Assembly: GCF_026169115.1 (NCBI RefSeq)
Contig: NZ_JAPFEA010000048.1
Span: forward strand, 1 to 58,566
DNA length: 58,566 nucleotides
Source: Intestinimonas sp.
GTDB taxonomy: Bacteria > Bacillota > Clostridia > Oscillospirales > Oscillospiraceae
Direction of reading: 5' to 3'
Below, one piece after another: positions 24,783-36,168 of the stretch. The first letter of the stretch is position 1; every line of letters begins with the position of its first letter. Both the position numbers and the translations under genes were made by a program. The notes under the pieces were generated by a model. That model did not search any database. It worked only from the letters and a program-made list of their open reading frames with translations, and was not told where the DNA came from.

Positions 24783-25196
24783 ATGTGGGTCTGGTTTGCC
24801 CTGCTCTCGGCGGTCTTTGCCGCCCTCACCTCCATCCTGGCCAAGATCGGCATCGAAGGGGTGGACAGCACCCTGGCCACCGCCATCCGCACCGTAGTGG
24901 TGCTGGTTATGGCCTGGGGCATCGTCTTCCTCACCGGAAAGCAGCACGGCATTGCCGACATCGCCCCCCGGAGCTGGCTCTTCCTGGCCCTCTCCGGCCT
25001 GGCCACTGGGGCCTCCTGGCTCTTCTACTACCGGGCCCTCCAGCTGGGCGAGGCCAGCAAGGTGGCCCCCATCGACAAGCTCAGCGTGGTGCTCACCATG
25101 GTGCTGGCCTTTGTCATCCTCCACGAGACCGTCACCGTCAAGGGCATCGTCGGCGGCGCCCTCATCGCCATCGGCACCCTGATCCTCATTCTGTAA
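24783..25196 (+). CDS. EamA-family small transporter (half-size DMT protein)
   Basis: A 137-residue protein with five predicted helices matching a single EamA repeat ('MWVWFALLSAVFAALTSILAKIG', 'ALSGLATGASWLFYYRALQLGEASKVAPIDKLSVVL'). Full drug/metabolite transporters have two such repeats, so this one probably works as a dimer. The substrate is unknown. ATG 24783 is preceded by AAAGGATCTGA, a modest ribosome binding site. uvrA starts 24 bases later. Confidence 0.85.
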   Translation: MWVWFALLSAVFAALTSILAKIGIEGVDSTLATAIRTVVVLVMAWGIVFLTGKQHGIADIAPRSWLFLALSGLATGASWLFYYRALQLGEASKVAPIDKLSVVLTMVLAFVILHETVTVKGIVGGALIAIGTLILIL

Positions 25197-25220
25197 CACC
25201 CAAAGGAGACCGACACAGCC

Positions 25221-28046
<2,826 letters not shown>

Positions 28047-28171
28047 AAGAGATGCCGTCGCCCCCCTGCCAAGCGTTTTGGCCACAGGCCAAAACCTTGA
28101 TGCCGGGCGGATTCATTCCGCCCGAGCAGATCAAATCTTCGGGGTCCCCATGGGGCCTGCCCCATGGGGTT
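28047..28171. other. Insert between the two uvrA 3' ends
   Basis: A 125-base non-coding stretch with a perfect CCCCATGGGG-cctg-CCCCATGGGG hairpin and GGCGG..CCGCC dyads. It has no recognisable gene. Confidence 0.5.
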
Positions 28172-28278
28172 GGCGACGGCGGCGGTACCATTGTGGCTGT
28201 CGGCACCCCGAGGAGGTGGCGCAATGCGCCGCCTCCTACACCGGGCACTACTTGAAGACGGTGCTGGAGCGGGAGTAA
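28172..28278 (+). pseudogene. Duplicated 3' end of uvrA
   Basis: This 107-base segment repeats the last 102 bases of uvrA (27945-28046). One T is missing from the CCCCTGAGG word, which shifts the frame, and the end differs (KTVLERE rather than KAVLE). The stop codon is kept. There is no start site, so it is a fragment. Confidence 0.88.
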
Positions 28279-28413
28279 GCCCCGTTTTTGTACCGCAGCC
28301 CTTCACCTGTCACCCTGAGCGCAGCGAAGGGTCCGTTTCCCTCCTCCTGTCACCGGCCTTGGGGGACGAGGGAGACGGATTCTTCGGCTTCGCCTCAGAA
28401 TAACGGGGAGGGG
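28279..28413. repeat. Intergenic repeat-like DNA
   Basis: This stretch contains the words CACCCTGAGCGCAGCGAAGG and GATTCTTCGGCTTCGCCTCA, which resemble dispersed repeats common in Clostridial genomes. No gene is seen. Confidence 0.4.
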
Positions 28414-28650
28414 TCAAGCCCCCGGCCCTTTGCTCCAGAAACACTCCGACAAACCGACCCCCGTCCGCAGCCCCAGCACAAAAGCCTGGAGGGAGAAAAA
28501 CTCCCGGCTCTTATCGAAGTTCACACGCTCCTCCAGGTCCAGATTGCCGTCCATGAGGGAGAGGTCCAGCTCGTAGCCGCTCCCCAGGACGTGCTCCTCC
28601 TGGTAGGGATAGATGTAGCGGGCATAGAGCCACGGTAAAAATTGATCCAA
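28414..28650 (-). CDS. Small protein of unknown function divergent from an XRE regulator
   Basis: A 78-residue protein (MDQFLPWLYARYIYPYQEEH...). It starts with TTG at 28650 behind a strong AGGAGGTG site and a consensus sigma-A promoter, which supports it as a real gene. The ending 'FFSLQAFVLGLRTGVGLSECFW' vaguely recalls small phage-associated proteins of the DUF6809 type, but this is uncertain. It shares its control region with the XRE gene on the other strand. Confidence 0.62.
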   Translation of the reverse strand: MDQFLPWLYARYIYPYQEEHVLGSGYELDLSLMDGNLDLEERVNFDKSREFFSLQAFVLGLRTGVGLSECFWSKGPGA

Positions 28651-28667
28651 AATACCACCTCCTATGT

Positions 28668-28701
28668 CGTATATTATATACGTCTTTTAATGTCGTGTCA
28701 A
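28668..28701 (-). promoter_or_regulatory. Consensus promoter with overlapping palindromic operator
   Basis: On the minus strand: TTGACA, 17 bases, TATAAT, driving the 78-residue protein gene. The -10 sits inside the perfect palindrome CGTATATTATATACG (28668-28682). This is a likely binding site for the XRE protein encoded just to the right. Confidence 0.85.
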
Positions 28702-28715
28702 GTAGGTGAGATGCG

Positions 28716-28940
28716 ATGGAAAAAATCATGGAGCCTTTTGGCGCCCGGCTGAAAGCCCTGCGAAAGGCAAAAAAACTCAAGCAATCGGACATGGCCCTTC
28801 TGCTGGACTGCACGGACCGGCACTATCAGCGCATGGAATATGGATATGTCAACGTACCGTCCCTTACCCTTCTGAAGCTGGCGGACTATTTCGGCGTCAC
28901 TACGGACTACCTTCTGGGACGGGATCTGATGGAATCGTAG
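28716..28940 (+). CDS. XRE-family helix-turn-helix regulator
   Basis: A 74-residue Cro/CI-type DNA-binding protein, one HTH_3 domain (residues 8-67: 'FGARLKALRKAKKLKQSDMALLLDCTDRHYQRMEYG', ending 'DYFGVTTDYLLGR'). No effector domain is present. It is divergent from the 78-residue gene, with a palindromic operator between, and probably represses that promoter. Confidence 0.9.
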   Translation: MEKIMEPFGARLKALRKAKKLKQSDMALLLDCTDRHYQRMEYGYVNVPSLTLLKLADYFGVTTDYLLGRDLMES

Positions 28941-29143
28941 AGGCGGCTATTGGTCACCCGCCGGTGCTCCTCTTGCTCCCCGGGCTGCACGGGCGTTACG
29001 TCGTCGTGGCAACGTCCGCACCGCTCAAAACACCCTGCGGGTATTTCTCGCTCCGCTCCCTTGCCCCTCATCTCCCAAATGGACCCGCTTCGCTGGGCTC
29101 CATTTGGGTCCCCTATGCGAATTGCCTGGCAGTAGAGCAGCCT
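28941..29143. other. Non-coding DNA with imperfect hairpins
   Basis: No supported gene. A CAAATGGA..TCCATTTG hairpin lies at about 29078-29108. Confidence 0.45.
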
Positions 29144-29516
29144 GGGGGGTACATCCAATAGGGGGGAGCCGCAGCTCCCCCCTGTGCTTGGCCGTTTCAA
29201 GGGGGAGAGTCCAGAGAGGGGGGAAATCGGAATCCCCCCTCTCTGGGGTGTCTTTGGTTCCTTTCTGCACAAGCAGAAAGGAACGCCCCCGGCAGGGCGG
29301 ACAACACCGCAAACAGAAATCACTTTTGCTCAGAAGAAAATCTTCTGCGACCATCTCCGATGGAGAACGGCCTCCGGCGGGCCCCTTTCTGAATGACCAG
29401 AAAGGGGCGAAAGAGTCAGTCAAGGAGGGGGATTTCGATTTCCCCCTCCTTGACAATCCTCCCCTTAAAACGACCAACACAGGGGGGCTGCGGCCCCCCT
29501 ATTGGATGTACCCCCC
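29144..29516. repeat. Large inverted repeat made of three paired hairpins per arm
   Basis: The outer ends GGGGGGTACATCCAATAG (29144) and its complement (ending 29516) define a 373-base inverted repeat. Each arm carries three smaller hairpins in mirrored order: 29161-29182, 29211-29246, 29258-29283, and 29382-29407, 29419-29454, 29482-29499. Matching hairpins differ in sequence but keep pairing. No ORF is convincing. Confidence 0.75.
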
Positions 29517-29589
29517 AAGTCTTCTATTGCTACGTTGTTTGCACCGTCGGCTTACTTCGTAACGCCGCCGGCGCACGGGGGGCTGGTGG

Positions 29590-30050
29590 ACCGCCGGCGG
29601 GCGGATGATCGCCGCCCCTACAACACCACTGTAACGTTGGCGTAGGGGCGGCCTGTGTCCGCCCGCCCCCACGGACCTTCCCCCTCCCAGGGGGAAGGTG
29701 GCATTTGCGAAGCAAATGACGGATGAGGGTGGGTATCGGAAATGAACTGGACTTTCCCCTCACCCGTCTCCCTCCGCTCGACAGCACAGGTCGAGGAAGA
29801 TATGGTTTTATCTGACTGTTCCCCGAACAGTCAGCCCCCCAGGGAAGCCTTTATGCACGGCAGGACGGGCCGATGAGGACATCGGCCCCTACGCCAACGT
29901 TGCGGTGGTTTTGTAGGGCCACCATATAGGACGGCCACCCAGTTTGGGACCACGTTGCGAGGTGGTTTGGCGCGCCGGGGTCGTCGCGCCCCACAAAAAA
30001 GCGTGGTACCGTGGGCACGTCTGGGAAGCCGCGCCCCACACAATCAGGTG
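29590..30050. repeat. Cluster of REP-like palindromic repeats
   Basis: The core TACGCCAACGTTxCGGTGGT occurs at about 29889, and inverted at 29616-29651; another copy is at 33329. A second family (CATTTGCGAAGCAAATGACG) lies at about 29700-29735 and recurs inverted near 33620. A third, CGTCTGGGAAGCCGCGCC, starts at 30018. No gene is seen between 28941 and 30164. Confidence 0.72.
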
Positions 30051-30164
30051 GTGCCATATCGATACGGCGGGCGGATAATCGCCGCCCCTGCCGAAAATTT
30101 CACAAAATCTTTATCGTCAACTGCCTGTCCGGTATGGTACAATGGTCCCCGAGGTGAACGAACT

Positions 30165-30650
30165 TTGGATCTCCTGCAATGGCTGACTGATACCGAGCTG
30201 GGCGCGATGGTCTCCACCGTCCTGGTCTCCATGGTGCCCGTCCTGGAGCTGCGCTTCGGCATTCCCTGGGGAGTGGCCCACGGGCTCTCCCATTGGACCG
30301 CCTTTCTCTGCGCCGTGCTCGGCAATATGATCCCCCTCCCCTTCATCGTGGTCTATATCCGCCGCATCTTCAAGTGGATGCGCCGCCACCTGCCCCAGCT
30401 GGACCGGGTGGTGGACAAGCTGGAGGCCAAGGCCCACCTGAAGGGCCGCAAGGTCACGAAATACCGCTATCTGGGCCTGATGATCTTCGTGGCCATTCCC
30501 CTCCCCGGCACCGGTGGCTGGACCGGCGCCCTCATCGCCGCCTTTCTGGACATGCGCCTGCGGAAGGCCATGCCCTCCATCCTGGCCGGCATCCTCATCG
30601 CCGGATTCCTCATCACCGGTATCACCTACGGCTTCACCTCGATCTTTTGA
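30165..30650 (+). CDS. Small multidrug export protein family membrane protein
   Basis: A 161-residue membrane protein with four to five helices, matching the Sm_multidrug_ex (PF06695-like) family: 'VSMVPVLELRFGIPWGVAHGLSHWTAFLCAVLGNMIPLPFIV' and 'MIFVAIPLPGTGGWTGALIAAFLDM'. Despite the name, transport activity is poorly established. The TTG at 30165 (MDLLQWLTD) follows GAGGTGA by 7 bases. A TACAAT -10 element is at 30138 without a good -35. Confidence 0.85.
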   Translation: MDLLQWLTDTELGAMVSTVLVSMVPVLELRFGIPWGVAHGLSHWTAFLCAVLGNMIPLPFIVVYIRRIFKWMRRHLPQLDRVVDKLEAKAHLKGRKVTKYRYLGLMIFVAIPLPGTGGWTGALIAAFLDMRLRKAMPSILAGILIAGFLITGITYGFTSIF

Positions 30651-30674
30651 CCCTTTCCCACCTCCGCGCATAGG

Positions 30675-31037
30675 ATGGCGCGGAGGTGGATCGTTTTGCT
30701 GTACGCCGCTTTTGAGGTTTTGCTGTCCCTGCTGGCCGTATTCGGCCTCTTTTCCGCCCTGTGGCTTCTCTTCCGCCGGGCCCTGTTCGCCCGGGCTGGG
30801 GAAGAGCCCCGCGCCTGCGCCGTAGTGGCCGTCCAGGGGGACGGCTCCGGGCTGGAACAGACTGTGAAGGAGCTTTTATGGCTGCGGCTGGGAGGGGCCC
30901 GGCACTATACCGTGCTCATCGCAGACGCCGGCCTGGACGCCAGGGGCAGGGCCATGGCCGCCGCCCTGGTCAACAGTCTGCCCGAGGTGGTGGTCTGCCC
31001 CATGGAGCGGCTGGCCGATTATCTGGACCCGAGCTGA
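30675..31037 (+). CDS. Membrane-anchored protein of unknown function
   Basis: A 120-residue protein with one N-terminal helix ('WIVLLYAAFEVLLSLLAVFGLFSALWLLF') and a soluble domain ('CAVVAVQGDGSGLEQTVKELLWLR...VLIADAGLDARGRAMAAAL'). The soluble part has the alternating pattern of a small alpha/beta fold. I do not recognise a family. It lies between the export protein and recD2, all in one direction. Confidence 0.68.
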   Translation: MARRWIVLLYAAFEVLLSLLAVFGLFSALWLLFRRALFARAGEEPRACAVVAVQGDGSGLEQTVKELLWLRLGGARHYTVLIADAGLDARGRAMAAALVNSLPEVVVCPMERLADYLDPS

Positions 31038-31070
31038 GGTCCCATCACGACTGGAAGGAAGTAGGACGAC

Positions 31071-33284
31071 TTGGAGACGACCAAAGAGCTCACCCTGATG
31101 GAGGGAACGGTGGAGTCCGTCATTTTCCGCAACGAGGAAAACGGCTACACGGTCCTCCGTCTCAGCGTGGGAGACGGGGAGCCGGTGACGGTGGTGGGCT
31201 GTATGCCCGGCGCCGCTCCCGGCGAGGGTCTGGCCGTCCAGGGGACCTGGGCCCGCCACTCCTCCTACGGCGAGCAGTTCAAAGCCGAGATCGTGGAGCG
31301 GCGGATCCCCGTGGGGGAAAAGGCCATCTTTGAGTACCTGGCCTCCGGCGCCATCCGCGGCGTGGGGACGGCCACCGCCCGGCGGCTGGTGGAGGAGTTC
31401 GGCGCCGACACCTTTACCGTACTGGAGGAGGAGCCGGAGCGCCTGACCAAGATCAAGGGCATCACCCGCAAGCGGGCCCTCCAGATCAGTGAAGCCTTCC
31501 GGCTCCAGATGGGCATGCGGCGTCTGCTGGACTTTCTGGGAGAGCACGGCCTGCCCCTCCAGCTGGGCATGCCCCTCTACCGCCGCTACGGCAACCTGGC
31601 CCTGGATGTGATCCGGGACAACCCCTATCTGCTGGTGGACGAGGAGCTGGGGGTCCCCTTTTCCACCGCCGACGAGCTGGCCCTGGCCATCGGCCTGGAC
31701 GGGGAGGACCCCCAGCGGCTGGAGGCCGGCGTCCTCTTCGAGCTCACTCACAACCTCAGCAACGGCCACACCTTTCTCCCCGTCCAGAAGCTGCTCTGGG
31801 CCACGGGACAGCTCATCGGAGTGGAGGGGGCGGGGCTCACCGAGGCCCTGGACTCCCTGGAGCACCAGGGGCTCCTCACCCGGGAGGAGGTGGCCGGGGA
31901 GGACGCCTGCTACCTCTCCTCCATCCAGGAGGCGGAGGAGTACGTGGCCTGGCGGCTGGAGGAGATGTGCGCCCGGGAGCTGCTGCCCCCCGCCCATCTG
32001 GAGCGGCTGCTGGACGACATCCAGGAGACCCAGGGCATCACCTACGCCCCCCAGCAGCGTCAGGCGGTGGCCCTGGCGGCGGAGCGGCAGGTGATGCTCC
32101 TCACCGGCGGTCCCGGCACCGGCAAGACCACCTGCCTGCGGGGCGTCCTCGCCCTCTTTGACGCCCTGGGCCTGGAGACTGCCCTAGCCGCCCCCACCGG
32201 GCGGGCCGCCAAGCGGCTGGGGGACGCCTGCGGCACCGAGGCCGCCACCATCCACCGGCTGCTGGAGACCCAGTTCGACCAGCACACCGGGCAACTCATC
32301 TTCGCCCACGATGAGGACGAGCCCCTCTCCGCCGACGCCGTCATCGTGGACGAGACCTCCATGGTGGATGTGCCCCTGATGCGGGCCCTCCTCTCCGCCC
32401 TGCGCAGCGACTGCCGTCTCATTCTGGTGGGCGACCCGGACCAGCTCCCCTCCGTGGGGCCGGGCAACCTCCTCTCCGACCTCATCCGCAGCGGCAGGGT
32501 GCCCACCATCTGCCTCACCGAGATCTTCCGCCAGGCCGCCGAGAGCGCCATCGTCCTGAACGCCCACCGGGTGGACCGGGGGGAACTTCCCGACCTCACC
32601 AACCACCAGAAGGATTTCTTTTTCCTCCGCCGCCGGGATCCGGTGCGGACGGCGGAGACCATCGTGGAGCTGGTCCGGACCCGGCTGCCAGAGAAAATGG
32701 GCATCCCCGCCGACCAGATCCAGGTCCTCTCCCCCACCCGCAAGCACCAGAGCGGCACCCTCTCCCTCAACCAGCGGCTCCAGGAGGCCCTCAACCCGGC
32801 CCAGCCCGGCAAGGGGGAGCGGCGCTTCGGACCCTACCTCTTCCGTCAGGGGGACCGGGTCATGCAGGTGAAGAACAACTACGACATCATGTGGAAGGAC
32901 CGGGAGGGCCGCTCGGCGGGCATGGGGGTCTTCAACGGTGACATCGGCTGCATCACCGACATGGACCCCAGGGGCGAGCTCATCACCGTGGACTTCGACG
33001 GGCGGCTGGTGGAGTACGCCCCCGAGATGCTGGGTGAGCTGGAGCCCGCCTACGCCATGACCGTACACAAGGCCCAGGGCAGCGAGTACCGGGCCGTCAT
33101 CCTGGCCGTCAGCGACGGCTCCCCCATGCTCCTCTCCCGGGGCGTCCTCTACACCGCCATCACCCGGGCCAAAGAGCTCTTCATCCTGGTGGGAGACGAG
33201 GAAAAGGTGGCCCAGATGGTCCGCAACGACCGCCAGCAGCGCCGCTACTCCGGTCTGCGGGCCAGACTGGCCAGGGGGTCGTGA
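31071..33284 (+). CDS. recD2: ATP-dependent DNA helicase RecD2
   Basis: A 737-residue SF1B 5'-3' helicase found in bacteria without RecBCD. It has the N-terminal domain of RecD2, helix-hairpin-helix 'AIRGVGTATARRLVEEFG', Walker A GGPGTGKTTCLRG, motif II VIVDETSMVD, motif III 'LVGDPDQLPSVGPGN' and C-terminal motifs 'YAMTVHKAQGSEY' and 'YTAITRAKELFILVG'. The start is TTG 31071 (METTKELTLMEGTVESV); the ATG at 31098 is a possible alternative because the ribosome binding site is weak. Role: replication fork and mismatch or recombination repair. Confidence 0.94.
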   Translation: METTKELTLMEGTVESVIFRNEENGYTVLRLSVGDGEPVTVVGCMPGAAPGEGLAVQGTWARHSSYGEQFKAEIVERRIPVGEKAIFEYLASGAIRGVGTATARRLVEEFGADTFTVLEEEPERLTKIKGITRKRALQISEAFRLQMGMRRLLDFLGEHGLPLQLGMPLYRRYGNLALDVIRDNPYLLVDEELGVPFSTADELALAIGLDGEDPQRLEAGVLFELTHNLSNGHTFLPVQKLLWATGQLIGVEGAGLTEALDSLEHQGLLTREEVAGEDACYLSSIQEAEEYVAWRLEEMCARELLPPAHLERLLDDIQETQGITYAPQQRQAVALAAERQVMLLTGGPGTGKTTCLRGVLALFDALGLETALAAPTGRAAKRLGDACGTEAATIHRLLETQFDQHTGQLIFAHDEDEPLSADAVIVDETSMVDVPLMRALLSALRSDCRLILVGDPDQLPSVGPGNLLSDLIRSGRVPTICLTEIFRQAAESAIVLNAHRVDRGELPDLTNHQKDFFFLRRRDPVRTAETIVELVRTRLPEKMGIPADQIQVLSPTRKHQSGTLSLNQRLQEALNPAQPGKGERRFGPYLFRQGDRVMQVKNNYDIMWKDREGRSAGMGVFNGDIGCITDMDPRGELITVDFDGRLVEYAPEMLGELEPAYAMTVHKAQGSEYRAVILAVSDGSPMLLSRGVLYTAITRAKELFILVGDEEKVAQMVRNDRQQRRYSGLRARLARGS

Positions 33285-33289
33285 GGAGG

Positions 33290-33790
33290 GGGCGCTACGC
33301 CTACGGGCGGGCCGATGAGGACATCGGCCCCTACGCCAACGTTACGGTGGTGTTGTAGGGGCCGGTGTCCTCACCGGCCCGGTGTTTCGGCGCGGTATTT
33401 CTTTTGTTGTGGGGCCCGACGACCCCGGCGGGCCCCATAGAATGACGTGGTGCATGGGCGCGTCTGGGAAGCCGCGCCCCACAAAACAGGGATCGCCCGT
33501 TGTCCACCGTAGGGGCCGACCTATGTGTCGGCCCGGATGCAGTCCAGCGGGCATCCCGCGGGCGCACACGCAGGTGCGCCCCTACGGGGGGTGGCCGGAG
33601 CGCAAAACCACACCCAGTCCCCCCCCTCATCCGTCATTTGCTCCGCAAATGCCACCTTCCCCCTGGGAGGCGGAAGGTCATCTTGGGTCCGGCGTCTCCC
33701 CTCATCCGTCTGGCCTTCGGCCAGCCACCCTTCCCCCAGGGGAAGGCGTTGTGGGCCGCTATTAGCCCCCCCTATATCTGAACGGTGTAG
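33290..33790. repeat. Second cluster of REP-like repeats
   Basis: This gene-free stretch repeats three families seen near 29.6-30.0 kb: GGCCGATGAGGACATCGGCC with the TACGCCAACGTT core (33309-33360), CGTCTGGGAAGCCGCGCC (33461-33486) and CATTTGCTCCGCAAATGCC (about 33629-33650). The sequence from 33785 to 33850 turns AT-rich and may hold the promoter for the next operon. Confidence 0.72.
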
Positions 33791-33888
33791 TTTCCAAAAT
33801 TTTAAGCACTAGTAATGCACTAAATTTTATTTAACTTTTATTGCGTGGGATATGCTTTGTTTACCTCATAGGAGAGGAGACAGGGCAT

Positions 33889-34065
33889 ATGGAAAAACGG
33901 ACCCACCTGAGCATCCGCATGGACAGGGAGCTCCACGACAAGCTGCAATATATTGCCGCCTACGATGGTCGCTCCATGAGCCGGCAGATCCTGCATCTCA
34001 TCACCACCTGTGTCCGGGAATTTGAAAAGGAGCACGGTCCCATCGACCTGGAGGAGCCGTCATGA
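33889..34065 (+). CDS. Arc-like ribbon-helix-helix protein
   Basis: A 58-residue protein: 'THLSIRMDRELHDKLQYIAAYDGRSMSRQILHLITTCVREFEKEHG', the Arc/MetJ ribbon-helix-helix pattern (beta strand then two helices). It probably binds DNA as a dimer. ATG 33889 follows GGAGAGGAG. Its stop overlaps the comF start (ATGA), so the two genes form an operon. The target is unknown. Confidence 0.85.
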   Translation: MEKRTHLSIRMDRELHDKLQYIAAYDGRSMSRQILHLITTCVREFEKEHGPIDLEEPS

Positions 34066-34724
34066 CCGGCCCGGTGGAGGTCCTGCTGGACCTGATCTTC
34101 CCGCCCAAGTGCGTTTTTTGCAGGAAGCTGCTGCGCAGGGGCGAAGACGGCATCTGTGCCGGCTGTCAGGAGCACCTGCCCTGGCGCCTGGGGCCGGAGG
34201 CGGAGCAGACCCTGGAGTTCATCTCCCTGTGCGCCTCTCCCCTCTGGTACCAGGACCAGGTACGGGAATCCTTCCACCGCTACAAATTCAAGGGTTCACG
34301 GGGCTATGCCGGGGTCTATGGCCGGCTCATGTCCCAGTGCGTCCGGGACCACCTGGCGGGGCGGTACGACCTCATCACCTGGGTGCCATTGTCGGCGCAG
34401 CGCCGGAAGGCCCGGGGCTACGACCAGGCCATGCTTCTGGCGGAGGCCGCCGCCCTGGAGCTGGGGGATGTGGCCGCCGAGACCCTGGCCAAGGTCCGGG
34501 ACACCGACGCCCAGTCCGGCCTGGGCAAGGACGACAGCGCCCGCCGGGCCAACGTCCTGGGGGCCTACCGCCCCACCGACCCGGAGCTGATCGCCGGACG
34601 GCGCATCCTCCTCATAGACGATGTGGTCACCACCGGCTCCACCCTCTCTGAGTGCGCCCGGACCCTGCGCACCGCAGGCGCCGCCGACGTGGTCTGCGTC
34701 ACCCTGGCCCGGGCCAGGAGATAG
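34062..34724 (+). CDS. comF: ComF-family phosphoribosyltransferase-like protein
   Basis: A 220-residue protein with an N-terminal zinc finger (CVFCRKLLRRGEDGICAGC) and a C-terminal PRTase fold with the PRPP-loop 'RILLIDDVVTTGSTLSECARTL'. ComF (ComFC) proteins aid uptake of DNA during natural transformation; the exact reaction is not known. The gene stands apart from comFA here and follows an RHH regulator gene. Confidence 0.9.
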   Translation: MTGPVEVLLDLIFPPKCVFCRKLLRRGEDGICAGCQEHLPWRLGPEAEQTLEFISLCASPLWYQDQVRESFHRYKFKGSRGYAGVYGRLMSQCVRDHLAGRYDLITWVPLSAQRRKARGYDQAMLLAEAAALELGDVAAETLAKVRDTDAQSGLGKDDSARRANVLGAYRPTDPELIAGRRILLIDDVVTTGSTLSECARTLRTAGAADVVCVTLARARR

Positions 34725-34817
34725 CCTTGTCCCCCTTTTGAGGGTGCTTCACCGCAAAAAGACGGTTTCCGCCCCTTTTTTCGGGTGATTTTCGTATCCT
34801 CTTATTTGAAATTAAGG

Positions 34818-34846
34818 TTGAAATGCGTCGGAACTCCTTATATAAT
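34818..34846 (+). promoter_or_regulatory. Sigma-A promoter of the mreB homologue
   Basis: TTGAAA, 17 bases, TATAAT, about 90 bases upstream of the start codon. The long leader is T-rich and ends with AAAGGAGAT before the start codon. Confidence 0.9.
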
Positions 34847-34935
34847 AGTTCTATATTTGGGTCACCCTGCCTGTTTGCGGCCTTTGGGCCGGGTTGACCT
34901 TCTTTCATTCGTGTTTTTACAAAGGAGATTAAACC

Positions 34936-36012
34936 ATGGGTCTCTTGGCTAAAATAAAGGAAAAGCTCAAAGTGTTTCGAGGTGCTGGTATGTTCGCGAA
35001 AGACATCGGTATCGATCTGGGTACCGCTTCCATTCTGGTATATGTAAAGGGCAAGGGCGTGGTGCTGCGGGAGCCCTCCGTGGTGGCCATGGACAAGGAC
35101 AAGGGCACCCTCCTCAAGGTGGGCACCGACGCCCAGCAGATGCTGGGCCGTACCCCCGGCAACATCGTCGCCATCCGCCCCCTGCGTGAGGGCGTCATCT
35201 CCGACTTTGACATGACCGAGCGTATGTTGAAGGAGTTCATCCGCAAGGCGGCCTCCTTCCGGCTCTTCAAGCCCCGCGTGGTCATCTGCGTCCCCTCCGG
35301 TATCACCGAGGTGGAGGAGCGGGCCGTGGTGGACGCCGGCATCCAGGCGGGCGCCCGCCGGGTCTTCCTCATTGAGGAGCCCCTGGCCGCCGCCATCGGC
35401 GCCGGCATCGACATCACCAAGCCCGACGGCCACATGGTGGTGGACATCGGCGGCGGCACCACCGACATCGCCGTCATCTCCCTGGGCGGCATCGTGGAGT
35501 CCACCTCCATCAAGATCGCCGGCGACCAATTTGACGAGGCCATCATCAAGTACATACGCCGCAAGCACAACGTGCTCATCGGCGAACGTACTGCTGAGGA
35601 GATCAAGATGCAGATCGGCTGCGTCTTCCCCCGCCCCGAGGAGCAGACCTTCGAGGTCAAGGGCCGCTGCCTCATGACCGGCCTGCCCCGGGTCTTCACC
35701 GTCACCTCCTCCGAGATGATCGAAGCCTTTGAGGAGGTCTCCACCCGCATCCTGGAGGCCATCCACGGCGTCCTGGAGCGCACGCCCCCCGAGCTGGTGG
35801 CCGATATCTCCACCAACGGCATCGTCATGACCGGCGGCGGCAGCCTGGTCTGGGGCTTTGACAAGCTCATCGAATCCCACACCGGTATCGAGACCTATGT
35901 GGCCGAGGACGCCATCTCCTGCGTGGCCTACGGCACTGGCAAGAGCCTGGAGTGGGTGGGCGAGATGCAGGACGGCACCATGAACATCTCCCGCCGGAAG
36001 CAGATGAACTGA
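34936..36012 (+). CDS. mreB: MreB/Mbl-family rod-shape cytoskeletal protein
   Basis: A 358-residue actin-like ATPase with phosphate loops 'IGIDLGTASILVYVKGKG' and 'MVVDIGGGTTDIAVISLGG' and the adenosine loop 'GIVMTGGGSLVWGFDKL'. It guides lateral wall synthesis. The protein begins MGLLAKIKEKLKVFRGAG before the usual MFAKDIGIDLG start; this extension looks amphipathic and basic and could add membrane binding. AAAGGAG before ATG 34936 supports the longer form. No mreC or mreD follows; a terminator closes the gene, so it may be an Mbl or MreBH-like paralogue. Confidence 0.93.
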   Translation: MGLLAKIKEKLKVFRGAGMFAKDIGIDLGTASILVYVKGKGVVLREPSVVAMDKDKGTLLKVGTDAQQMLGRTPGNIVAIRPLREGVISDFDMTERMLKEFIRKAASFRLFKPRVVICVPSGITEVEERAVVDAGIQAGARRVFLIEEPLAAAIGAGIDITKPDGHMVVDIGGGTTDIAVISLGGIVESTSIKIAGDQFDEAIIKYIRRKHNVLIGERTAEEIKMQIGCVFPRPEEQTFEVKGRCLMTGLPRVFTVTSSEMIEAFEEVSTRILEAIHGVLERTPPELVADISTNGIVMTGGGSLVWGFDKLIESHTGIETYVAEDAISCVAYGTGKSLEWVGEMQDGTMNISRRKQMN

Positions 36013-36034
36013 CCCGGCGCGCTCTTCGCATAAC

Positions 36035-36069
36035 AAAAACGGGATGACGTCAAACGTCATCCCGTTTTT
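36035..36069 (+). terminator. Terminator of the mreB homologue
   Basis: AAAAACGGGATGACGT pairs with ACGTCATCCCGTTTTT around a CAA loop. Confidence 0.94.
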
Positions 36070-36168
36070 CTCAGGTCTTCCCTGTACCCCTGACGGACAA
36101 CTCCGTCAACGATGGTCTTTCCACATCTGAGCATGCTCATCTTATCCCATCTCAAGGAGGTCCCCGCC

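Noticed and set aside
29144..29516. CRISPR array
   Set aside because: The repeats are inverted and only two copies exist; there are no spacers of equal length and no cas genes in the window.
28941..29562. Several ORFs of 60-150 codons on both strands in the repeat region
   Set aside because: Their translations follow the hairpin repeats, overlap each other and lack start signals or known domains.
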